Below the pieces are notes generated by a model. It did not search any database. It was not told where the DNA came from and saw nothing but the letters and a program-made list of their open reading frames with translations. From Cyrtodaria siliqua (taxonomy: Eukaryota > Mollusca > Bivalvia > Adapedonta > Hiatellidae): 64,000 nucleotides of DNA. Location: positions 248,001 to 312,000 of the forward strand of contig JAWPHD010000231.1 of assembly GCA_037043455.1 (NCBI GenBank). The letters are read 5' to 3'. Position 1 is the stretch's first letter. Each line of letters opens with the position of its first letter. This document shows, piece by piece, positions 10,040 through 20,623 of this stretch. A program made the position numbers and the translations under genes.

Positions 10040-11165
10040 TTAAAACAGCGTGTACAATAACAACGGGTCAATGACCTTGAATCTCTACTGGCTGGTTCTG
10101 AAAGCTAGTTCAGCATTCCTGTGTTTCATGAAAATCTGTCAAGTAGTTTCAAAGTAGTCGTTACAAGTTTTTATATATAACCATGTAAACAAAGATGGCC
10201 GCTGGCAACCATGTTTAATGTTGAATCAAAACAATTTTCAAGAAGTAGTTGTTAAAAATCTATTTTTAGCTGTGGCGGCCACCTTGAATTTTCGGCCGAT
10301 CTGAAATTTTGCTAGGATCAACTAGATATCAAGAGCAATATTTCAGTGAAATTTCATGAAAATCCGTCATGTTGTTTCAGAGGAGTATTAGCTACAAGTA
10401 TTTACTACATAACTCATGATGTAAACAAAGATGGCCACTGGCAGCCATGTTTAATGTCAAATCAAAATGATTTTCAAGAAGGACCAACATCATGTCATGC
10501 TGATCATTTTAGAAAAAGTCCCATATCAATATCAGAAGTCTAGGCCCGTGCTCCATATTTTATCTCGGTGTACATGGAGGATGAGCCTGGCATGTTCATT
10601 TCTGTTAGGCGCTATATAACCTTTCATGTGTTGGAGCGCCTTAAAACCCCAATTAATTTCATTTTCAAGAAGCAGTCGCTATAAAATTGTTTTTTAAAAA
10701 TCTATTTTTAGCCGTGGCGGCCATCTTGAATTTCCGGCTGACCTCAAATTTTGCTAGGATCAACTAGACATCAAGAGCAATATTCCTGTGAAATTCATGA
10801 AAATCTGTCAAATAGTTTTAGAGGAGTAGTCACTACAACTTTTTACTATATAACTCTGTGTAAACAAAGATGGCCGCTGGCAGCCATGTTTAATGTCAAA
10901 TCAAAATGTTTTTTGACATCATGTCATGCTGATCATTTTAGAAAAAGTCAATAGCACTTATAGTTTTCAAAAAGTAGTTGCTACAAATTTGTTTTTAAAC
11001 ATTCTATTTTTAGCTTTGGTGGCCATCATTGATTTCACATCAACATGAATTTTTGCTAGGATCAACTAGAGTTCATGGGCAACTTTTCTGTAAAGTTTCA
11101 TGAAAATCCAAACAGTATTTTCAGAAGAGTAGTCGCTACAACAAAAAGTTTACGGACAACGCACC
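10040..11165 (+). repeat. ~280-bp imperfect tandem repeats (four units)
   Basis: Units share gtggcggccaccttgaattt, tttgctaggatcaactaga, tttcatgaaaatccgtca and aacaaagatggccgctggc. Approximate unit starts are 10046 (partial), 10260, 10680 and 10985. A 3' half-copy of dispersed repeat A is embedded between units two and three (10545-10655). The 65- and 67-codon frames (10346-10543, 10751-10954) are two translations of the same repeat, not paralogous genes. Confidence 0.8.
10545..10655 (+). repeat. dispersed repeat A, 3' half-copy
   Basis: Starts at the ggcccgtgctccatatttta block and ends ggagcgccttaaaacccca. Equivalent to the last ~120 bp of 645-1055. Confidence 0.75.
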
Positions 11166-11343
11166 ACGGCATAAGCTCTGCTGATCTTTGAACAGTAGAG
11201 CTGAAAAGAACAATTGCTGAAATAAATAACTTTTAAGTTATATTTAATATATATGTGCAATATAAAAGCAGTGTTTAATATGTTAAATAATTTCAGTTTT
11301 GTCAAAACACAGTAGAATATATATGGTCACAATACTTCAGTGT

Positions 11344-11694
11344 TTATGTAAGCAAAGGGTAAATGGTGTTGGTTTGCAATAGATCTATAACCTTCTCAAA
11401 GTGCTTGCCAAGATCGACCATTTCTTTTGTTTCCGTTTCCTCCATTTCTTGAGCGGACAGCTTAGACTTTCCTTTCGTAAAATCCGAAAATTCTTTACAA
11501 GAGTACAACAGACTGCATATATACTTGATTGACAAAAAAGAGGAGGAGTCGCTCCAAGTACCCATACTTGTAAATTTCATGACGATTTGGAAGGTGCAAT
11601 GCATTGAGCTGATTTCAGAACAAATGTTTCCTAAATACCATTGGAGTAAATTATTAATTCTGTCAGTCATGGATACATTGCATTTATACAGTAA
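11344..11694 (-). CDS. unidentified open frame, possible terminal exon
   Basis: A reverse-strand frame of 108 codons from ATG 11670 to the stop at 11344, open further upstream to about 11694. The C-terminal half is hydrophilic and helix-like (FTKGKSKLSAQEMEETETKE, then MVDLGKHFEKVIDLLQTN), which looks more protein-like than most frames here. I do not recognise a family. Low-complexity AT-rich sequence follows on the reverse strand, as in a 3' untranslated region. No convincing splice acceptor was identified. It could be the last exon of a host gene, part of an unrecognised transposon, or a chance frame. Confidence 0.3.
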   Translation of the reverse strand, partial: LLYKCNVSMTDRINNLLQWYLGNICSEISSMHCTFQIVMKFTSMGTWSDSSSFLSIKYICSLLYSCKEFSDFTKGKSKLSAQEMEETETKEMVDLGKHFEKVIDLLQTNTIYPLLT

Positions 11695-11809
11695 TACAGG
11701 TCAAACAGTTGAACATGTTCCTTGGAAGGGTTGTGATGTTGATCCAGCATAACTGTAGAACCTAAATAGTAAGGGATCTTTTTTATAACTCCGCAAATAA
11801 CGTCTGTCG

Positions 11810-12480
11810 GTTGGTCTGTCAGTCTGTTAAAAATACGCGCTATTTCTATGTACCCCATTACCCACTAGATGAATTTTCACGAAACTTGCGAGTATGAAGT
11901 GGAGATGTGCACATCATCAAACTGTTCTTGTTCGATGAATGTTCACCGTGTTGTGGTCCTTCCAATATTTTTAGACAAAAATGCTGTCTGCGCTATTTCT
12001 TCATAATCACGATAGATTTTCACCAAACTTTGTGAGAAGCGTTATTATGAAGTGGAGATGCACATAGCGTATTCTTGTTCCAGTTCAATGATTCTGACAG
12101 AGTAATGGCCCTTTAAATATTTTCACATACAAATCTTGTCTGTACAATTTCTCCATAAACCCTTGGTGAATTTTCAGCACGCTTTGTGAGAAATGTCATT
12201 ATGAAGTGGAGATGTACATATCGTGGTCTCGTCGTGGTCTCGTTCCAGTTTGTTGAATTTTGATGGAGTTATGTCCCTTTGAATATTTTCATACAAACAT
12301 TGTTCCTGCTATCACCCCTTGATAGATATTATCAAAACTTTGTGATAAGCTTCAATATGATGTGGAGATTCGCTTTGTTTTTAACAGAGTTGTGACCCTT
12401 TGAATATTTTCACACAAAAATCTTGTTTGCGCTATTCCCAATAACCCCTTCATGGGTTTTTACCAAACTTTGTGAGAAGC
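11810..12480 (+). repeat. degenerate ~165-bp tandem repeats (parent of 82-bp array)
   Basis: About four units share the order ctatttctccat, gattttcaccaaactttgtg, agaagc, tatgaagtggagatgcacat, then a ttccag block and tgaatattttcac. Units differ widely from each other. The shorter 82-bp units that follow use the second half of this repeat. Confidence 0.8.
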
Positions 12481-13170
12481 TTCAGTATGCAGTATGAAGT
12501 GGAGATGCACATATCGTCATCTCCTTCAGGTTCCATGATTTTTTACAGATATAGTCCTTTGTGAGAAGCATCAGTATTAAGTGGAGATGCACATATCGTC
12601 ATCTCCTTCAGGTTCCATGATTTTTTACAGATATAGTTCTTTGTGAGAAGCATCAGTATTAAGTGGAGATGCACATATCGTCATCTCCTTCAGGTTCCAT
12701 GATTTTTTACAGATATAGTCCTTTGTGAGAAGCATCAGTATTAAGTGGAGATGCACATATCGTCATCTCCTTCAGGTTCCATGATTTTTTACAGATATAG
12801 TCCTTTGTGAGAAGCATCAGTATTAAGTGGAGATGCACATATCGTCATCTCCTTCAGGTTCCATGATTTTTTACAGATATAGTCCTTTGTGAGAAGCATC
12901 AGTATTAAGTGGAGATGCACATATCGTCATCTCCTTCAGGTTCCATGATTTTTTACAGATATAGTCCTTTGTGAGAAGCATCAGTATTAAGTGGAGATGC
13001 ACATATCGTCATCTCCTTCAGGTTCCATGATTTTTTACAGATATAGTCCTTTGTGAGAAGCATCAGTATTAAGTGGAGATGCACATATCGTCATCTCCTT
13101 CAGGTTCCATGATTTTTTACAGATATAGTCCTTTGTGAGAAGCATCAGTATTAAGTGCAGATGCGCATAT
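12469..13170 (+). repeat. 82-bp tandem array, about eight units
   Basis: Unit starts (atagtcctttgtgagaagca) fall at 12551, 12633, 12715, 12797, 12879, 12961, 13043 and 13125, an exact 82-bp period with almost no differences. The first (12469-12550) and last partial units are diverged and join the ~165-bp parent repeat on both sides. Near identity indicates very recent expansion or homogenisation. Confidence 0.95.
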
Positions 13171-13325
13171 CGTCATGGTGTTTCGTTTTTATGATTGGAG
13201 TTCTGGCCTATTGAATATTTACCCAGAAAGATGTTGTTCATGCTATTTCTCCATGATGGATTTTTACCAAACTTTCTCAGAAGCATCAGTATGAAGTGTT
13301 GATGCACATATTGTCGTGAGGGTAC
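13171..13325 (+). repeat. right-flank unit of the ~165-bp repeat
   Basis: After the 82-bp array the full-length layout returns: tgaatatttacccag, gctatttctccat, tttttaccaaactttctcag, agaagc, gaagtgttgatgcacata. This shows that the 82-bp array lies inside a tract of the longer repeat. Confidence 0.75.
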
Positions 13326-13329
13326 ACAT

Positions 13330-13861
13330 TTGAAGGTGTATTTATCACCTTCAGTGATAGTTCTAGTTGCTGTCTGTTTCAGACAAACTGGCATCTATAT
13401 TATTCTTCTTGACAAAGAATTCTCCAGAGTAGCTTACAATGCCTGCTGCAAAGCCTATTTATATTTTCTTCTTTTGCTCCGACGTATTACAGGTTTTGTT
13501 TTCAGTCAAGCGAAATTGCCCAATCAGCTGTAGAGTGGCGAATGCATTCCTGCAAAATAAATCATGAATTAAAATGGTTGTACTACAGCCACTTTCACAA
13601 ATAGCCTTTGAAACTAATTTTAAATATGAAAATCCAATATCGCCCTTTTCATATAATATTTACGGTATTTCGTGCAGATAGCTAAACGACTCGTACATAT
13701 ATTATATATCTTTATCTAACACGTCTATACTGCAGAGTGTATTCTGAAAACATCCCCTAATGATCAGTTGAAGATGGAAGCAGTAGCTGGTTTCTGAACT
13801 TGGTGGTGCCACATAGTTTTTCCGCCAAAATGATTGGTTTCCTAACTCATTGATTCACTCG
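13330..13861. other. no gene supported
   Basis: The frames at 13330-13533 (+) and 13173-13394 (-) have no recognisable domain and one crosses the repeat boundary. The rest is AT-rich and unassigned. Confidence 0.45.
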
Positions 13862-14275
13862 TTTCCGGGGGCCCCCGTTTGGTCACGGGGCAAATAATAG
13901 GGCCACTGCAGATCCCTTTGGAGGGGGTAGGCAGAGGGGTAGAATCCCCCCCAAATTCATGTTCATTTTATCATTTTTTGTTCATTTTTCATTAAAGGTC
14001 TTCATCATAATCCCTGCATTGTTTCAGGTGCTATCTCGCTCGCATCTAAAGAGCAGTGGCAGAAAAACAATAACGTGGCTCCAGCGTAAATGGAGTTTCT
14101 ACGACAGAATTTGCAGCAACTCTGCAGTTCAGGGTGAGAAGGTTCTAGGCCCATTTTCCATATTTTATCTCGATGTACATGGAAGATGAGCCTGGCATGT
14201 TCATGCCTGTTAGACGCCAGCCATATAACCTTTTCATGTGTTGGTGCGCCTTAAAACCCCAATTCAATTCAATTC
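13862..14275 (+). repeat. dispersed repeat A, second full-length copy
   Basis: Matches 645-1055 along its length, ends cgccttaaaaccccaattca, and has an extra attca unit at the 3' end. The 76-codon frame 13959-14189 is contained in it and is not open in the sister copy. Confidence 0.8.
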
Positions 14276-14279
14276 TGTT

Positions 14280-14629
14280 AATACACGATGCCCACATTAC
14301 ATTTTACTGGTGAAATTATACATATTAAAAAGCGGGAAATACTTGCTCCGTTAAATTCGATGACATAACTTTTTTTTTTTCAACATTAATTTCAGAGTAA
14401 TCATTATTTATAATAATACACATGCAACATATATGTACAAACTGCACACAAGCAACGTTTCATTCACATACAATTTAAAGAAACATTTCTTTTAATATAA
14501 TGTCAATACCATACCAGGTTATTGTTAAAAATAGTACTTCAGTAGTACTTCAAAAAAAAAGCAAGAGTGCCAAATTGACACAATATACACACGTTGTACA
14601 TACGGCATTTATATGACCATCATCGGCAA
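14280..14629. other. no gene supported
   Basis: AT-rich with a short T tract and an A tract. Nothing was recognised. Confidence 0.45.
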
Positions 14630-15080
14630 GTACAAATTTACCTTGACTCTGCCCCAAGTTTCATCAAGATCTGATTATAAATGTAAGTTATTCAGCGGAA
14701 ACCATGAAAAATCGTAATTTTTCAAGAAATCAAAGGGTCACAACTCCGCATTATAGGTGCAATGTGGCTGGTTATCGAGTTTGACAGACATTATGCCCAT
14801 ATGAAGCATTATCCTCAAGTTTCATCAATCAAGACCTGATTATAAATGTTAAAGTTATAGAACAGAATCCGCTAAAATCAAAAATGAAAGGACCATAACT
14901 CTTGCCTTATGGGTGCAATGTGGCTGGTCATCGAACTTGATAAAGATAAGTTTCATCAAGATCAAATTATCAATGTTAAAGTTATGTATTGAGCTGAAAC
15001 TGCAAAAATCTTTAATTTTCAAAAATCTGGTGTTTCTTGAGCAAGAGCATTGGTTATCGAACTTGACCGAGCTATTGTGG
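14630..15080 (+). repeat. degenerate ~180-bp tandem repeats
   Basis: Three units share gtttcatcaagatctgatta, aaatgttaaagttat, a gaccataactc-type block and gtgcaatgtggctggttatc followed by gaacttgac. They resemble the other ~180-bp repeats of the window in style but not in sequence. Confidence 0.75.
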
Positions 15081-15421
15081 CCATAAACATTGTTTTCAAT
15101 TATGGAAACGGTAAATGTATTTATAAATTATCTGGCAATAGCTGTGCAGCTATACAATTCAGATTTACCTCACTTCCCCGTGCAGTCACACAGTGGTAAA
15201 AGTAGTATCTACATCATGCACATAATACTACTTAGTAGCGTTTTAATATTTTCGGGGTCAAGGTCATACTTAGAGTTCAAAGGACACTTCGGGGGCATTT
15301 ATCACTTACAGTGATATTTCTTGTTAAATATATATGTTTCTCTCCGAGACTATCAAGAAATGTTCAAATGATGCTTAAGAGTTAAATTTGTTAATTTATA
15401 CTACTACAAAAATTCATCTTT

Positions 15422-15560
15422 AAGCCGGTGCTAGGAGGCATGAGAGGTGACTCTTATAATTACCTCTCATGAACAGACTCAATAAAACCGAGTCTGCTAT
15501 TTTTCTCTCTTGTTTGTGTTTGTTGTTTCCAAGGGATTACCTTTTCAGTATTTAAATATA
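15422..15560 (+). repeat. dispersed repeat B, copy 2
   Basis: Contains aagccggtgctaggaggcat, ctcatgaacagactcaataa and aaccgagtctgct, ending in a gtgtttgttgtttcc block. Compare 9705-9840. Confidence 0.75.
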
Positions 15561-15729
15561 TTACACTTTTGCTGTGTAATTCGTTATTAATTCGCATACC
15601 TATACCCCCTGTATCCAGTGGATTACCGAAAATATAGAATGGTGTTATGTTTTACTCCCAATCCCATGCTGTAAGCTACGTTATAATTCATTGTTCAGAA
15701 CAAATCAGAGAAAAAAAATTCAATTTGGA

Positions 15730-16113
15730 TTAAAGGGACACGCGGCAATTTTGAATCAATAATCAAACACTGAATTTTTTTTTTTTTAAAAAGTTTGGGT
15801 CGGCCCCTTAAAAATAGGGTCGGTCGGGCCACCGGAAACGCAGGTATTTTTTTGTTTGGCTTTATCATTTTGATTTAAAACCTGCTTGCATATATAATTA
15901 AATAAAATTGTGAGTTTCCTTGCTTTCATCTTATTCTACCACAGGTTTAAATATATTATTGATGCAATATGATTAACATTTAATACTATGCAAAAACAAA
16001 TTGCTTTAAACTATTCTTTCAATTAATGATTGAACCATTTGTATGCAAATTGTGTAGAAAAACTAACACCGTGAGTTTTTTTCAAAAATCAAGATTGCTG
16101 TGTATCCCTTTAA
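15730..16113. mobile_element. TTAA-flanked MITE, copy 2, with internal insertion
   Basis: TTAA at 15730-15733 is followed by AGGGACACGCGGCAATTTTG, and TTGCTGTGTATCCCT is followed by TTAA at 16110-16113. Terminal and interior sequence match the copy at 1698-1965 in opposite orientation. After the left terminus a T-rich tract and a ggtcggccccttaaaaatag block (about 15770-15860) interrupt the element. A sister block, ggtcggccccttaacaaaag, lies just outside the right end near 16122. Confidence 0.75.
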
Positions 16114-16189
16114 ACGGTTTTGGGTCGGCCCCTTAACAAAAGGGTTGATCGGGCAATAACAAACACATCTAGTTTTCTTTTTGGCCCCA

Positions 16190-16984
16190 CTCGTTTAATT
16201 ATAAAAAACAATACATTCGCTCGCCTTATGGGCTCGTGAAATTTCTTTTCGGTTAATGAAATATTGTTTTCAATTGAACACTGAAAATGTGATAGTTCAC
16301 CGGTTATATATAAAACAATTTTAAATATAAATAATTACAACGTGATGGCCAAAATAAAAAAGATTAAATTATTATATTAAACTACATAAAATCTGTGTCA
16401 TTTGATAAATGGATATACTATAGTTATTAGTAGAATTTGTATGATCTGAAAAACGCAGTTTGTTTATGTTCAACGTTTCAAGTCGAGTATTAGTGTGTAA
16501 TATATATAATATTACTGTCGAACTTGCTCCGGATGTCCCCAGGCATTAAGTGAAATAACTAAGCTGAAATTAAATTATACCACTACAAATTTTGAATATG
16601 GAGATTTTTTTTCATAGGCAAAAAAACCCCTGTCTGTTTCTGGTCTTATTCCCAAAAAAATTAGGGTAGGTAGGATTGTTTTTTAGAATTATTCCTCACT
16701 ATACTAAAAACAAATCAAGAACATTAAAAGCATGTTTCTTGAACATAATATGGATGGTCCACTATAAAACTGACACACCTTAAAACAATTAAACAATCTT
16801 TTTATTTATAAAAAAAAGTAAAAATTGGGACCCCAAAAAAAGTTTAGGATCAGAGCCTAAAAAATAGAGACGGTTCGAAGACCAGAAACGAACCTTTTTT
16901 TCTCTCTCCCTTAATGCCTTGGTTCTTATCACACTGCTTTGTATCTTCCAATATGTCCTCCATCATAGGACTCAAAAAAGGGCA
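16190..16984. other. no gene supported; AT-rich
   Basis: Very AT-rich. Two diverged copies of a short motif related to the gggtcgg block occur near 16620-16690 and 16840-16900 (tttctggtcttattcccaaa and gttcgaagaccagaaacgaa). No gene was found. Confidence 0.45.
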
Positions 16985-17125
16985 TCATGCAAATTGCGCA
17001 CCAAGACTAAAAGGTTATATATGGCGTCAACAGGAATTAACATTGCAGGCCCACCGTCAATGTACACTGAGATAAAAAAAAATGCGCAGTGCTAATGAAC
17101 CTTCTCACCTACAAATTCTGTTAAA
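16985..17125 (-). repeat. dispersed repeat A, inverted 3' half-copy
   Basis: On the reverse strand it matches the last ~130 bp of the family: ggttcattag/ctgc block, tttatctcagtgtacattga, cctgcaatgtt, tgttgacgccatatataacc, then gcgcaatttgcatg. It is clearly diverged. Confidence 0.6.
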
Positions 17126-17550
17126 GTATCTATCCGCCAACAACAGCCAAATTTAAGAACAGATGTACACCGTTTCTAAGCCTACTGACAATGAGGTATA
17201 TATATAACTTACATGGTTCGAGAATCTAAACCTAAACTCTATAGACATGATAGACACAAAATAAACGGCTTTAACCAGTCAGGGAAAACGCCGAAACTGG
17301 TGTGTCGAATTAAGTTAAAATTACCAACTGATAATTCATTTTATGCATATGCAGCAATAATTCAATCACAGGTATTTTAAAAAAGGTCAATAAACCTATA
17401 CTTTTAATCGGCACATATACATTTAAAATTATACGACCTGAACAGAGTTTTGAACATTTTCTTAATAATAGTCCATAATTTTTCCGTTATTTGGCGGGTT
17501 AGTTTCTGTAACGATATATCTACTGATACTGCGACACCCTCTTTCGAACA
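17126..17550. other. no gene supported
   Basis: AT-rich and unassigned, leading into the tRNA-like segment at 17551. Confidence 0.4.
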
Positions 17551-17640
17551 TTATGTACAGGTTTCCAAACCCACAACCTTTTGATTTTAAGTCTGACAAT
17601 CTACCAATACCACTAAATCACGCACTCCTCTAACATCCCA
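17551..17640 (-). mobile_element. decayed tRNA-derived SINE head
   Basis: The reverse strand reads as a worn tRNA. TGATTTAGTGGTATTGG fits an A box region, ttaaaatcaaaaggttgtg a leucine- or lysine-like anticodon and variable region, and GGGTTTGGAAAC a B box. Loss of the invariant GTTCGA core means a functional tRNA gene is unlikely. The body downstream on the reverse strand was not delimited. Confidence 0.45.
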
Positions 17641-17649
17641 TTTCTTGCT

Positions 17650-20280
17650 GGAGCCATGATCATTGTTTTTTGGCACCAGTTAAATTATACTTGAAACAAT
17701 ACAGGGAGGATGATGAAGACCTGTAATGAACATGAATTCTGTGTGATTAACCTCTTTACATTTGAAAAGCAATTGACAACCAAAAACGTAAAAAAAAATC
17801 AACTTAATCCATTTTAGGGTCGCGGTCGTCCCCCTAAATCCGCCCATGTGGCCTACCAACAATTTGCTTGTATCTCGAAATTGTATGGCTTACAGGCACA
17901 GTGAATACAAATTGGCCGACACATTTTGTCAAAAGTACAAAAATGTCTGACATAATTTGTCAGTGACAAGCAAAACCAAACACGCTATTAATCGAAAATT
18001 ATATTAAATTAAAAAAACGTTCAGCTGCCACTCCACACAACTTTATTTGTAGTTTAATACGCCACAAGATCTAACTTGGGAGTAAGATTTACTCGTATGT
18101 GTTCAATTGCTAAACACATTTGCATGTGTTCAATTGCTAAACACATTTGCCCTTCAGGTGCCCCTGTGTGATTTTCATCGCAATTGTGTGCGATAGTGGG
18201 AATATGGATGACACTATCGATTTCAGAGTGCAACAGTTAGTCGATTTAAACAGACATCGCTATTTTCTGACTCAACCAAACGCGTGTAAACGCTACGATT
18301 AATGTTACCTAGGATTTGCCGGTGATTTGCCTTCCCGAACCATTTTAGTATCGCCATGTTTGTTTATTACTGATCCGGGCACCGACTTTCGTGGAAATGA
18401 GGCCGTTGAAGTGACGTCATCTCATGAATAATTATGAGCATTTCCGCTATTAATAGAAACAGCTTCTTTTTTTCTTTTTCGAGTTTCTCGTTACTAAGAC
18501 ATTGTTTTCAAGTAATATGTCAAATTCGTGCATGCTTGAGTCATTCTCTTTCCAATAATATATGGTTATATTTTAGTCATCCGGTATGGAATGGGGCTTT
18601 AAGGAGACATAAACGTACACGGTGTTTGGTAATATGTTTTAAAGGGAATGGAGGCGATATGGAAGCATTAAAGGTGCCAATCCAAATATGAATACAAACA
18701 TTGTAATGTGTTTCAGATTCATCTTCATTGTGCATTTGAACTAATCGAGGACCTAATATTCATCCGATGTATTTATTGTTAATAAAAAAGTTAAAAGATC
18801 TTGGAAATTAGACGACCCTGCTAATTGTGATGTATAAATCATTAATAGTAAGGCCAAGAAAACAATAGTCGTGTTTCAGCTTTCCGACCGACTCTATATT
18901 TTGTCCCGACCCTAACCTTCTTTTTCCTGCTTCAAAAAAACACAAAAAAACAACAACAAAAAACGATCTCGATAATATTGTTTTCGTTCTGTATTCGTCA
19001 ATGTTTTAGTTCGACGGAAATACTGCGATTTGTGTATCTCTGATGTTTACGCTTGTTTTTACCCGACAATGGTTTATGGCTGTCACAAAATGTCACGGGT
19101 AGAGCGTATTGGTCGTACATAGCTCTTGTAAGTTGTCAGTTACACCCTAATCTATTGTTGAGTTGAAACAAATTCACAATATCCATGATATATTCATGTA
19201 ACATGTAAAAGCGTGCACATTTTAATTGGCCGCCAGAGAGGCCGTGTCATAAGTTTATTTTTGTGCTAATGCATGTAAACGTATAGGTCTATCTTTCTTA
19301 AACGGCAAAATTGTGTAAGGGGCCTCTCGTGTAGATTTTAATACTGCGAATTTAGCCACGTATGTCACGGACTGAACGGGGGAAATAATGGTTTGGGCGT
19401 AATGTTTGCTATAAAACCCATTGTCTCCTAGTTCTTGCCGGGATTGCTTGACATGGTTGCTTTGGTTGGAACAGAGGTTGGACGGCGAAATTCACAGGCA
19501 ATATGTGGTCAGTATTTATTTTATTAAAACTTTTATTGTACATTTGTATTCAGTGGGCGGCGCCATCTGGGTTGGCGGTTACGACATCCGGTTAGCTTTG
19601 ATGTTTCTCAAACATTAACTTTAGACTAGCATATGATTTTGAAGTTACTTTATTAGATGTAATTATTGTAATTGATCATTAATTGTAAAACAATATTAAT
19701 TTGATAACAGTGGATAATAGGTGCATTAGTTAACGTTGGCGTATAACTCAGTGATTGTAATACACGATTGTTAACATTAGTTAACAATGAGATGAGTGAC
19801 TAGGATAAATGTTCGACGCGTATGCATAGCGTTGTATAATGTGGTCATTAGTTGACATACGTGCATGCATAACTCAGTGAGTGTAATATACGAGTGATTT
19901 GATAATGTTTATATTACATGTATTAGGGGCATTGATTATCAGCGACGTACATGGCGTATACATGGCGTTGTATAATATGTATACATTGCTACTCATCATT
20001 TGTACAGCTTACATATATTTATTGAATAATGATTTGTTTGGGTAATGATAATTATGCAAGATTGTTATGTTTGTCAACCGACATCTAAAACGTATGTATA
20101 ATTACAGCCTAAGCCATCCAGGGTTGCATATTAGCCATCCAGGTGTGGATGTAAGCCTTCCGGAGTGGAGCTAAGTTTCCACGATTAACGTAACGAGCGG
20201 TGGAGACGGTCCCCGTACCTGCGCAGCATGGCCAGGTTTTAGTAGCGACAACCCCCGGGACACAAGGTGCCCGTTATCAG
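17650..20280. other. unassigned region, no gene supported
   Basis: No frame shows a domain. A short duplication (gtgttcaattgctaaacaca, twice near 18098-18145) and a palindromic TGACGTCA (18412-18419) are visible. The 85-codon frame 18434-18691 and the 65-codon frame 19421-19618 look like chance. A near-repeat of gtgatataac/catacgt sequence with ttgtataatgtg occurs twice around 19800-19990. Confidence 0.45.
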
Positions 20281-20623
20281 TCCTCACTGGAGGAATTGAA
20301 TGTTGTTTAACGGCTCATCAACACAGTATAGGTTATTTAGAGCCGCCCCAGAGAGAGGGGAAGGATACATAGGAATCCGGGAACCTGCCCTACTCTTATT
20401 ATCGAATAGATTCCTATGGTTCTTTAACGTGCTCGGAGGTTAGACCGATACACGGGACCGCCCGGTTTACGTCCCCATCCGACGGACGAGGCTAAGGTAA
20501 AGTGTCTTGCCCAAGGACACACCGACTGAATTCAGTGGCACCACGGAGGATTGAACCCGGGGCCTCCGGTTACAAATCCGCCGCGTTACCGACTGCGCCA
20601 CGCCAGCCTCCTCACTGGAGGAA
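20281..20623 (-). mobile_element. tRNA-derived SINE with intact 15-bp target duplication
   Basis: The direct repeat tcctcactggaggaa flanks the element (20281-20295 and 20609-20623), bounding an insertion of 313 bp (20296-20608). On the reverse strand the head has an A box TGGCGCAGTCGG (20600-20589) and a B box GGTTCAATCC (20557-20548). The body follows with cttgggcaagacactttacc, a block common in invertebrate SINEs with a conserved central domain, and ends near acaacattcaa. The head and body are well preserved, so insertion is comparatively recent. Assignment to a named core family (such as Nin-DC or Deu) was not checked. Confidence 0.88.

Noticed and set aside
18412..18419. TGACGTCA as a CRE promoter element
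   Set aside because: A single 8-bp palindrome with no gene or transcription start nearby. It is expected by chance often enough in 64 kb to carry no weight.
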